Shown here in pieces: positions 12,932-22,091 of a stretch of 64,000 nucleotides of DNA (position 1 is its first letter; every line of letters begins with the position of its first letter). The translations under genes and the position numbers were made by a program. The stretch comes from Cyrtodaria siliqua (lineage: Eukaryota > Mollusca > Bivalvia > Adapedonta > Hiatellidae): assembly GCA_037043455.1 (NCBI GenBank), contig JAWPHD010005080.1, positions 1 to 64,000 on the forward strand, read 5' to 3'. The notes under the pieces were generated by a model that made no database searches, was not told the origin of the DNA, and was given only the letters and a program-made list of their open reading frames with translations.

Positions 12932-13972
12932 GAGTCGCGACATTTGTCAGAAATAGTTGTCGAATACATTTAACTGACCACTAAGGTTGACCGAATGGAA
13001 AATCAGATACTCTTGCAAGGACCTATTATGTTTTCGGTTCAATTCCTGCATGCAAAGAACCATTCGGCTAATAGAAATCAAGGGTTTTAAGACGTGTTAT
13101 ACAAAACTAGAAAAAATGCCAAAATAAATTAACCGTTTGGTTTATTTACATCAAGTAAAGTTTTTAAACATTGCCTTCTATATAACAAACTAAAATATAC
13201 ACATAATGTGAGGTGTAGATATCAAAATCACTCATGCATGAAATTTCTTCATTTTTCATGGAGAAACAGACATTCTGTTAAATTCCAACAATTTTGAGGC
13301 ACAAAATAGACCATAAGGCTGCTTTGGAGCACATTTACATGCACAATGTCCAATAAAATATACAGTTTGGCTATAAAATGCCAGAAAAAGAGAGACAAAA
13401 TTGAAGTAATGGCTCAAAAGCTAAGCCTACCCCATATGCCTGTAGCAGTTTTAAAGGCAACTAATATTTTCAAGTCTTGGGCAACAGCAAGACAAACTGA
13501 ATTACACACCAGAATAGTATATATTTCAGTGGATTATACCATTATCTCTAACAAAATACAAAATTAATGTGTTAAATTACAATTGTATGCCATTGCATAG
13601 TTATTTTATCTGAATTAATGAAGAAAAATGGGTGGGATTTACACCATGTTTAGCAAAAAACTAAAATAAATGCTGAATTCCACAAATTTCTGTATATTTC
13701 AGTTTCAGATTGTAAAACTCATCATTGCGTACAAATTTTACAGGTTCTCAGGCTTTCGATACAAAGTAAAACTCCTCCTAGAGTCGCGTCATGTCAAAAT
13801 GTCAGTACTGATACATTTTCAGATTTTAGCCTCATACGGTACCTTAAAATAATAAAATTGCCATTTTATTGTAGGAATTGTGACAGTTCTATTACCTTTT
13901 GCCACTAATCCACTTAAAGACATTTGAGAGCCTACTTAAAGTGCTTTAGGGCCACTCCAAATCACTAGGACC
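12932..13972 (+). repeat. Tandem duplication, copy 1
   Basis: About 1,041 bp is repeated at 14,145-15,184 (offset 1,213 bp) with a low percentage of substitutions. Both copies run from GAGTYGCGACATTTGTCAG to AATCACTAGGACC. A 73-codon frame at 13,346 stays open in both copies with one residue changed. It has no recognisable domain and sits in AT-rich DNA, so I do not call a gene. The 172 bp after this copy (13,973-14,144) are absent after copy 2. Confidence 0.9.
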
Positions 13973-14144
13973 CCCAAAGTCCACCCTAAAACACACACAT
14001 TCTATTTCAATTGCAAAAAAAATATGTTCCGTTGTAAAATTCAAAATTTAACATCAGCTTTTTTTTCTTACTCAGCTGCAAGCTTCCACAGAAAAATCAA
14101 CTGGATTTGGCCATTAATAAGAAAAATGCATTTTGTCCATAAAT

Positions 14145-15184
14145 GAGTTGCGACATTTGTCAGATATAGTTGTCGAATACATTTAACTGACCACTAAGGT
14201 TGACCAAATGGAAAATCAGATGCTTTTACAAGGACCTATTATGTTTTTGGATCAATTCATGCATGCAAAGAACCATTCGGCTAATAGAAATCAAGGGTTT
14301 TAAGACGCGTTATACAAAACTAGAAAAAATGCCAAAATAAATTAACCGTTTGGTATATTTACATCAAGTAAAGTTTTTAAACATTGCCTTCTATATACCA
14401 AACTAAAATATACACATAATGTGAGGTGTAGATATCAAAATCACTCATGCATGAAATTTCTTCATTTTTCATGGAGAAACAGACATTCTGTTAAATTCCA
14501 ACAATTTTGAGGCACAAAATAGACCATAAGGCTGCTTTGGAGCACATTTACATGCATAATGTCCAATAAAATATACAGTTTGGCTATAAAATGCCAGAAA
14601 AAAAGAGACAAAATCGAAGTAATGGCTCAAAAGCTAAGCCTACCCCATATGCCTGTAGCAGTTTTAAAGGCAACTAATATTTTCAAGTCTTGGGCAACAG
14701 CAAGACAAACTGAATCACACACCAGAATAGTATATATTTCAGTGGATTATACCATTATCTCTAACAAAATACAAAATTAATGTGTAAAATTACAATTTTA
14801 TGCCATTGCATAGTGATTTTATCTGAATTAATGAAGAAAAATGGGTGGGATTTACACCATGTTTAGCAAAAAACTAAAATAAATGCTGAATTCCACAAAT
14901 TTCTGTATATTTCATTTTCAGATTGTGAAACCCATCATCGCGTACAAAATTTACAGGTTCTCAGCCTTTCGATACAAAGTAAGACTCCTCCTAGAGTCGC
15001 GTCATGTCAAAATGTCAGTACCGATACATTTTCAGATTTTAGCCTCATACGGTACCTTAAAATAATAAAATTGCCATTTATTGTAGGAATTGTGACAGTT
15101 CTATTACCTTTTGCCACTAATCCACTTAAAGACATTTGAGAGCCTACTAAAAGTGCTTTAGGGTCACTCCAAATCACTAGGACC
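14145..15184 (+). repeat. Tandem duplication, copy 2
   Basis: This is the second copy of the 12,932-13,972 segment. It ends at GGACC and is followed directly by the 22-bp GACTGGTCTGACACC-type sequence, a near repeat of the one just before copy 1 (12,901-12,922). The duplicated block is therefore framed by the same motif on both sides. Confidence 0.9.
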
Positions 15185-15219
15185 TCAATTATTTCCCGAC
15201 TGGTCTGACACCGTAAGCC

Positions 15220-15363
15220 AATCGGAACTGCCTCGTCGGATTCCGTCAAGCCGGACATCAGGTTACGGAAATCAACGAGGTATAACGTAAAACCCCAATC
15301 GGAACTCTTCGCCAATTTCCGTACTCGGTAATAGTGACGGAATCCGACGAGGCTGTTCCGATT
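15220..15363. repeat. Fold-back element with 29-bp arms
   Basis: The left arm (15,220-15,248) and the right arm (15,335-15,363) are inverted repeats of 29 bp with a single mismatch; both contain CCTCGTCGGATTCCGTCA or its complement. The 86-bp loop carries another CAATCGGAACT. The sequence is CG-rich against AT-rich surroundings, consistent with an inserted fold-back or MITE-type element. No coding capacity. Confidence 0.75.
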
Positions 15364-15899
15364 GCGTAAATATTAACATAGGCGTAGGAGTGGTTAGGGT
15401 GAGGGGCGACACCCCAATGTTCAGATTGGCGGGGAGGGGAGTGGGGGCTAGAGTATACTTTGCCCCCTTCCACACACCCACACCCAATAATTGTAGGAAA
15501 ACATGGTTTGCGTTCAGAAAATAGTTTTTTTCCCCTATATAGGTGTGTTTTGGTGTAAATGAGCTTGAATAAATATTTTTTGCTTGTCAAATAATTTGGA
15601 ATCCCCATCTCCCTCTCTGGCAGCTACCTGTTATCTTCAAGAGAGCAGTAGTTGAAACCGTCCACTGTCTAGCAGCACCTTCTTGACAGCTTTCATAGCT
15701 GAATTCCTCTTAATTTCTCCACATGCAATGTTAGGCATAGTTTAGTTTCTCCGTATTTGGAAAATCAATAAATTGAACACTTACCGAGATCACTTCATAG
15801 ATATTGCAAATTTGTTCCAGTATGGTCCAATGTGGAATGAATAAAATTTCAAACATGTGAAATCTTTCGATGCTCATTGGATGTAAGATTTGAAACTAT
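15364..15899. other. Non-genic sequence
   Basis: A G-rich patch lies at about 15,395-15,450 (GGGGAGGGGAGTGGGGGC), followed by ordinary AT-rich DNA. The minus-strand open frames here lack recognisable domains and overlap the fold-back element, so none is called. Confidence 0.4.
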
Positions 15900-16552
15900 A
15901 AAATATAACAATATATAATATAACTCTATGTAAACAAGGACCAACATCATGTCATACTGATCATTGTATAAAAAGTCGAATATCACTTACAGTTTTTACG
16001 ATGTAGTAGCTACAAACTTTTTAAATCTATTTTTAGCTGTGGTGGCCATCTTGAATTTCCGGCCGAACTTATGTTTTGCTAGGACCAACTAGACATCAAG
16101 AGCAACATTTCTGTGAAGTTTCATGAACGTCCGTCTAGTAGTTTCAGAGGAGTAGTCGCTACAAGTTTTTACTATATAACTCTATATAAACAAAGATGGC
16201 CACCGGCAGCCATGTTTAATGTTGATTCAAAATAATTTTCGGCAAGGATCAACATCATGTCATAATGATCATTTTAGAAATAGTCCCATATCAATATCAC
16301 TTATAGTTTTCAAGAAGTAGTCGCTACAAACTTTTTAAAAATATATTGTTAGCTTTGGCGGCCATCTTGGATTTCACATCAACTTGATTTTTTGCTAGGA
16401 TCAACTAGACATCATGGGTAACATTCCGGTAAAGTTTCATGAAAATCCATTAATCAGTTTCAGAGGAGTAGTCGCTAAATTAAAGTTTAAAGACGGGCAA
16501 CGGACACCGCACCACGGCATAAGCTCTGCTGATCTCTGATCAGTAGAGCTAA
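15900..16552 (+). mobile_element. Dispersed repeat with internal duplication and terminal hairpin
   Basis: Two diverged sub-copies follow each other about 305-317 bp apart. Shared landmarks are AACATCATGTCATAMTGATC (15,944; 16,249), GGCGGCCATCTTG-type text, and GCTAGGAYCAACTAGACATC (16,078; 16,395), then TTTCAGAGGAGTAGTCGC. The right end is CGGGCAACGGACACCGCAC followed by the hairpin AGCTCTGCTGATC/GATCAGTAGAGCT at 16,522-16,550. From memory, this kind of ending (ACGG-rich text, hairpin, AGCTAAAAA) is common in molluscan non-autonomous repeats, so I call it a mobile element. No protein is encoded. Confidence 0.55.
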
Positions 16553-16699
16553 AAATCAGAACCAAAGAATCAAAAGCAGAATTGGTTGGACATCAAAATG
16601 AGTGAAGTCAAATTATATTGTAAAAGACATAAAATTATTGGCAGTCATGAAGGTGGAGTTCCACATTTACAATCAAACCAAGCCAAACAACTTATTACA

Positions 16700-16930
16700 A
16701 GAATCATCTCCGTGGCCGTGACAGTAAAGACGCTACGACTAAAACTTCCTAGCCTCCCTCCGCAGCGGGTTTGAATCCCACTGGGAGCTTGACTCATCAA
16801 GTGAGAAGTTTCGATTTTTATGGATGCAGGAGGTATACAGTACTGGTCTGCCTCTACCACCAAACAATCGACGATCATATATGGCCTAACTTGTACTAAA
16901 ATGACTAAATACAATCAAACAAACAACTAA
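16700..16930 (+). mobile_element. tRNA-derived SINE
   Basis: The head contains a box A-like TGGCCGTGACAGTAAAGACG (from 16,713), resembling the TGGCCGAGTGG of tRNA-Ser/Leu, and a box B GGTTTGAATCC at 16,768-16,778 about 50 bp downstream. These are the two parts of an internal RNA polymerase III promoter. The body has GTCTGCCTCTACCACC, and the tail ends in CAATCAAACAAACAAC. A truncated relative lies at 11,661-11,806. It is not a functional tRNA: no cloverleaf closes. Confidence 0.75.
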
Positions 16931-18229
16931 ACCATCTTCTTTTAGTCAGTTTTCTTCAATCATAATATTTAAATTTATTGCACAAGCATTAAACAAATAT
17001 TTAATGACAAAACGTGTAAAATTTGAAAAGTTTGCTAAAACAGCGCAGAGAAGTAATTAGCCACTTCTTAGATCTCTGGAATGGACACATCCTCACTTAC
17101 AAGTCAAGTCGAACCCACAGCGGTGAGAAGCGAGAAGGGACATCACAAGAAATATGAACTTTCTTTCTCCAAAAGAATTGTCTTAAAAAATATTAGAATT
17201 GCAGTCTGTCTTTGCATATTTAAGTGTATGATCTGGACAAATTGAACAAATTATATTTTACAACCCTTTGCCAGCTTAAGCCCTAATATCAGGTGGTGAA
17301 GGGACAGGTGACCGAAATACTAATAAAGGGAGGGTGAAAATAGAACAATGAAGCAATTTAAGAATATTATTTATTGTAAAATTGCAAACAACAACCTATC
17401 AGGTAGAAAATCATGTAAACATCTTAATAACAAAATTATCAAAAACAGGTAACAAAATAATACAAGAATACAAATACCAGAGTATTGAATATAATTAATG
17501 TAAAGTAGCACTTCAAGCTTTTTAACAATACAATGAATCCGCTTGATAACAATTTGATAATAGTAAACCTATTGTAAAACTATCTTACTGCATGTATGCT
17601 ATTGAATACATGAAACATTCAAGTTACTTTGCTTTTCACTAGCTCTGGAGTACGATTTTCATAGGTTTAAACACAAACCTAATAAAAAATAGATAGGAAA
17701 CTGTGACATTTATCTAAACTTTATGTGGCACAGTGCGGAAATTTCACAAACTATAGCCCGACTTAATACACATATCATGAATAGTTTTTTTTATTCATAC
17801 CTTATTTCTCTTTCTAACATTTTCAGCAAAAAAGGAGTTTGACAAAAAGTTTCACCATGTCAATCCCTTGAAGGATGAACAATATATTTTTCAACTTTAA
17901 AAAACTTTTTATAAAATAAAATATTTTCAATATAAAGTAGTATAACCCATTATGCTATTCACTATGAATCTTTCAAATGCATTCTATTAAAATCAATGAA
18001 TATCTGAGAAGGGATTAGAAAGAGAAGTTAAGGTGCTATGATATACTGGCAGATTCACTGGTCCAATAGGACGTTTCCTGTCTGTTTATTACTATGTCTA
18101 TGGTTTAAATAATCAACAACAGGCACCATTTCTATGGCACGTTTTGTATTTTCATTTGCTCTACCAAAATAATTATTTGCTTTTTTAAACACAATGCATT
18201 GCTGACCTCAATTTTTTAATCGTGCATCA
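16931..18229. other. Non-genic AT-rich sequence
   Basis: About 1.3 kb of AT-rich DNA without a supported exon, RNA gene or clear repeat. Confidence 0.5.
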
Positions 18230-18575
18230 TTTCGACTTGACATTGCTTGCATATAATTAAATAAAAGTTAATAAAATTAGTAAATTAGTGTGTTAATTTT
18301 TAATTATTGTAGTGTACTACAATATTAATGTTTCTTCCAACTATAGGTGTTGGACCGTTGTTGACCGGATGCTTTTTAACTTTCTGTCCAGTTCAATCTC
18401 AAACTTTTTTCTTTCCAGTCTTTTTTCTATCAGGTTCAATCTCAGGTTGTTTTTTTCTTTCCATTGATTTACTGATATGTTTCGATACGTCTCAGACTTG
18501 TTTAACTTTTGTGTTTATATAAAAACAGATATAAAAGTCGAACAGGAAATACAGCATTCACAGAACACAGTCAAC
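18230..18575 (+). repeat. Dispersed repeat, left copy (pair with 36,602-36,956)
   Basis: About 346 bp matches 36,602-36,956 closely in the same orientation, beginning TTTCGACTT-ACATTGCTTG and ending CAGAACACAGTCAAC. Differences are point changes and short indels: the right copy has about 18 extra bases near 36,689 and lacks a short CTTGTTTAACTTTTG piece. The open frame through it (64 codons) is low-complexity and not supported as a gene. The two copies lie on either side of the retrotransposon block. Confidence 0.85.
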
Positions 18576-18578
18576 TTC

Positions 18579-18687
18579 TTTCTTTCCAGTCTTTTTTCTA
18601 TCCGGTTCAATCTCACATTTTTTTCTTTCCGGTGATTTACTGATATGTTCCGATAAGTCTCAAGACTTTTTCAACCTTTGTGTTTAC
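18579..18687 (+). repeat. Local tandem duplicate inside the dispersed repeat
   Basis: About 109 bp repeats 18,410-18,517 in diverged form; both contain CTTTCCAGTCTTTTTTCTAT, a TTTACTGATATGTT step and end near TTTGTGTTTA. The copy at 36,602-36,956 lacks this second piece. Confidence 0.7.
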
Positions 18688-18730
18688 ATGAGCAAACAGT
18701 CTGGGGATGAATGTGTAGGCTTTTAAATAA

Positions 18731-18935
18731 TTGAATTGAATTGGGGTTTTACGGCACACCAACACAAGATAGGTTATATGGCGCCAAACAGGGATGAACA
18801 TGCCAGGCTCATCCTCCATTTACATATAGATAAGAATATGAAGAATGGGCCTAGAACCTTCTAACCTGCAGGACTGCAGAGTTGCTGCAAATTCTATTGT
18901 AGGCACTCCATTTACGATGGAGCCACGTTTCCACA
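18731..18935 (+). repeat. Dispersed repeat (GGTTTTACGGCACACC type), copy 1
   Basis: TTGAATTGGGGTTTTACGGC, CACCAACACAAGATAGG and TATATGGCG align with the element at 37,781-37,955 (TGAATTGGATTTTTATAGTC, GCACCAACAGCTTAGG, TTATGGCG). The family looks like an old interspersed element. I recall similar text as very common in molluscan genomes, but could not check this. Confidence 0.55.
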
Positions 18936-19049
18936 TTTGCATATGCGGTGTCATGAAGAAGACCTTGAATAAGCATAAAAAAAATGACAAAATGAACATG
19001 AAGGGTGGGTCCTACCCCTCTGCCTCTAGTGGGATTTGCAGTGGTTGTA

Positions 19050-19166
19050 TTCTACCCCGGCTTACCATTACATTACCTCTCATGAACAGACTCAATAAAA
19101 CCGAGTCTGCTACTTTTCTCTTGTTTGTGTCTGTGGCTTCAAAGGGATCCCCTTTTCACATTTTTT
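19050..19166 (+). mobile_element. Solitary relative of the satellite hairpin module
   Basis: TCTCATGAACAGACTC, a 9-nt loop and GAGTCTGCTAC form a 7-bp hairpin at 19,087-19,109. Flanking text resembles the satellite on both sides: ATTACCTCTCATGAACAG before it, and after it TTTGTGTCTGTGGC, AAAGGGATCC and CACATTTTTT. The satellite unit has GAGACTG where this copy has GAGTCTG, with the partner base changed to match. A third, inverted copy lies at 38,389-38,411. Confidence 0.6.
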
Positions 19167-20186
19167 AACATGGCAACTAAATGTGCTTGTTAATATATGC
19201 AAAATATCTACACCATGGAAGTGTATTTATTTCGACAAGAAAACCTTTTTGTACATTCTCATCCTCGTTGGATGCAGACTTTTCACTCGTAAAAAACAGA
19301 AAAAGTGGTTCTGCCTAAAACACGGTTCTGCCTAAAACACTAAAAGCCAATTAGTATGAACAATCACAATAAAGACACTGTCAAATAGTATATATTATAA
19401 AATACAATTCAATATTATATAAATTAACAACAAATTAGGGATACTTATATCTATTGTGAGCAAAACAAAAAAATTTAATACAAGGAAAAAGTTTTTACAC
19501 TAGACAATTAGATTCATATATATAAATATATCTCATTGCAAGAACCTAGTATGTGTTAAAAAAAACAACTGTGGAAATTCTACAAAAATCCAGATTTTCT
19601 GTTTTATTCAGTGATTAACTAATTGCGACCTTGAATCAAAATTCAAGGTCATGGAAACATTGGTAGTTAAGTAATGATCATATTTAACAACTGTGCCAAT
19701 AGCAAATCAATCAGTTAGATAGTATTAATGTTATGATGTGTTGGCGAAATTCGCTCAAATGTGACCTTGAATTAAAGGTCAGTCATGAAAACACTGGCAT
19801 TACTGAATAGTTAATGATCATAATCTATCAACTGCCTAATAATGAGATTTTTTTCGACAAGAAAATCCGGTTAATGAAAAGGTCAGCAATATCAGAAGGC
19901 TGGTTAAATCATTATCAAATTTTGTGTTTGATTTATGTAGGGCCAGGAGTCAAGGTTAGTTTGAATTGTACAGCCCACCAATCCAAAAGGGACATGGCTC
20001 TAACAGGAAGTACCATTTCAGACCCCCACTTCATTTATGCCAAAATAAAAGTATGCTGAATATTGTTCTATTACTCTTGGAATATTTGATTATGAAATAC
20101 ATAATAATATATCTTAAGCATCATATCTTATTGTAACATTGATGGATATTTTTGGGTTTTAATATGGTAACAGGAATTAATTATTT
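19167..20186. other. Non-genic AT-rich sequence
   Basis: No supported exon. It holds two related stretches, about 130 bp apart, each starting GACCTTGAAT and continuing through GTTAATGATCATA-like text to CAACTG (19,627-19,695 and 19,763-19,833). The small open frame at 19,814-20,059 has no recognisable domain. Confidence 0.45.
19627..19650. promoter_or_regulatory. Palindromic TTCAAGGTC half-sites
   Basis: GACCTTGAA (19,627-19,635) and TTCAAGGTC (19,642-19,650) form a perfect inverted pair. TCAAGGTCA is the extended half-site known for NR5A/FTZ-F1 and estrogen-related receptors. A second cluster, TGACCTTGAATTAAAGGTCA, lies at 19,762-19,781. With no gene nearby, the match is probably part of a repeat and function is speculative. 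Confidence 0.25.
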
Positions 20187-20191
20187 AGGTC

Positions 20192-20584
20192 CAGGGCTCA
20201 AATTTATCGACAATTTGGACTGGCAACATTTCGCCAGTAGCAATTTTTGTAACTGGCAAAACGAAAAAGTTATTTGTAATTTTTACGGTTGTTTGTGTAA
20301 GTAAAAATAAGTAACAAATAAGTAAAAGGCACAACATGATTCATCATTAGCAAACATTCTAGATTCCATATGTGTCATACAAATACCAAGTCATATCAGG
20401 AAAACTTAAAAATATTAAATCACCATTGACATGAAAGCATGTTTCAAAAAAAAAAAGCAGACATGGTATTCTAAATTAAGCACGTAATGTATTTTGATGC
20501 GCTTGCTAATTTTTGCCAGTACTTACTGGCATTCTGAAAATGTCACTTGCATTTGCCAGTATGCCAGCTTAAATTTGAGCCCTG
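20192..20584. mobile_element. 393-bp MITE with CAGGGCTCAAATTTA ends and AGGTC duplication
   Basis: The terminal inverted repeats CAGGGCTCAAATTTA (20,192-20,206) and TAAATTTGAGCCCTG (20,570-20,584) are perfect. The flanking pentamer AGGTC occurs directly outside each end (20,187-20,191; 20,585-20,589), as a target-site duplication would. Near both ends lie repeated ACTGGC/GCCAGT motifs in both orientations, like subterminal transposase-binding sites. No transposase is encoded. A CAGGG end is reminiscent of hAT elements, but those normally make 8-bp duplications, so the superfamily is uncertain. Confidence 0.8.
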
Positions 20585-20589
20585 AGGTC

Positions 20590-21142
20590 CACCCCATTTA
20601 CATCATCAAAATAAAAATATACATAATGGGACTTCAACCTTCGCACACACACACAAATGATTTCACGCAATTAACATTTTTGATTTCAACCAGAGTACAT
20701 GAATAGTTTCTACATGTCCATATTTCCAAGGGTAAGAGTGCCTTATGATAAGTATCACAGTTAGAACCACGAAATGCCCATTCTGTATTTTTTTAAAAAT
20801 AAGTTTTTATATTACATATTTGTCTGTGATTTGTATAGGAATTACTGGGAATAGAAAAGCTATATCTACTCGTTTGCTCTACTGGGAAATATCAGTATGG
20901 AACATTGCTCGGCCTTTTCCGTCAGTGGCGGGAATGCCAAATGACGTTCCGATTGTTTTATGTACGTCGTTGTCAGATTCCACCAGTAGGAAATAACGAT
21001 TACGGAAACAAACGAAGAGTTCCGGTTTCACTTTTGTTTGTATGACGTAACGTCGTCTTGGCGTTCTCGTGCAAACTGGTGTAAAAAGGCGTGAATCATT
21101 AGAAATTGTAATAAGATATCATTTTAAATTATGTAATATATA
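20590..21142. other. Non-genic sequence
   Basis: No convincing exon or RNA gene. A short CG-richer patch at about 20,905-21,060 is reminiscent of the fold-back text at 15.2 kb (GACGTTCCGATTG), but not similar enough to call homologous. Confidence 0.4.
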
Positions 21143-21287
21143 GTTTAATAACCAGTGTTTTTGAGATACTGAAAATATCTACCTCGGTAGGGAAATGGCT
21201 CTTGTGCTCCGCACTCGTTCTTATATCGGGGCTATTTCTCTACCTCGTGAGATATTTCACGTATCTAAAAAACACGGGTTATTAAAC
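21143..21287. repeat. 145-bp palindromic element
   Basis: GTTTAATAACC at the left mirrors GGTTATTAAAC at the right. The inverted similarity continues inward through GTGTTTTT, AGATA and GAAATATC and through CTACCTCG/CGAGGTAG to a GGGCT/AGCCC-like centre. The whole stretch can fold into one long imperfect hairpin. It has no coding capacity and is typical of fold-back elements. Confidence 0.75.
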
Positions 21288-21713
21288 TCTATTTCTCTCC
21301 CATATTAGTCATTTTACAGGTAGAAGGAGGGTTAAAAAAAAGGAAAAAGGAAAATATTTTTATTTGCAAAAATTATATGATATAATTGTCAAGGTAATAT
21401 AGAATGGGAAAATTGAGTACCTTTTGGTGGGTATATAATTTAAACTTTTTAGGTCGGAGACAAATCATTTTTTGAAAAACACAACCTTTTTTCTCTTCAG
21501 TTTGCCAAATTTTAGGGTAGGTAATCCTAAAAACCAAAAAGACTGGCCTTGATAACAGTGGCCATATTGTATTACATTAAATAACAAGTAACATGTTTTG
21601 ATACAACGAATATTCCTTGAACATTTCATTAAAACTGGCCAATCACTAGACTGAACATCAAAAGGAGATGCTCAGACATTAACAGGATATTCCCTACAAC
21701 AGTGGCAAATCAA
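21288..21713. other. Non-genic AT-rich flank of the retrotransposon block
   Basis: No supported feature; purine-rich patch at about 21,325-21,355. Confidence 0.45.
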
Positions 21714-22091
21714 ACCTTAGTGGCTGGGCTAACTCAGGAAAGAATCAATGACGGTGAATGCATTTACATAAGTTTAATGCAACTTTTAAAATATGTTTAA
21801 TATATATACAATTATCTAAAAAAAACAAGCGAATACACAAATGAACTATGAAAACAGTGTTCTCCTGAACGTTTAAGACGTTCTTAGTATTGTTAGAAAT
21901 ACTGAATGTCTAAGACACTAAAGTGTTGTTAAAGCTATAACAATGTTGATCTAGCGCGATAACTGTGATGCGCGAGAGCTCATGAAGATGATGATGCGCG
22001 AATTCAATGGATGATTGTCATCAAATGCCTTCTGTAAGGGTTGATGACATGATGCAATGATAGTTAATCTCCACTGAGATTGTGAGTGATA
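21714..22091 (-). mobile_element. Inverted LTR 3' fragment
   Basis: About 378 bp is the reverse complement of the 3' part of the LTR (compare about 25,330-25,696), including AACTCAGGAAAGAATCAATG and the CGTTTAAGACGTTCTTAGT palindrome. The outermost 13 bases of the LTR (through the terminal TGTGACA) are missing. At 22,089-22,091 it joins forward-oriented pol sequence across a 3-bp ATA overlap. Confidence 0.9.

Noticed and set aside
13346..13567. 73-codon frame in the 1,213-bp duplication as a gene
   Set aside because: Its near-identity in both copies follows from the recent duplication. No domain, splice sites or codon bias.
16768..16778. tRNA gene at the box B motif
   Set aside because: The acceptor and anticodon stems do not pair and a SINE body follows directly.
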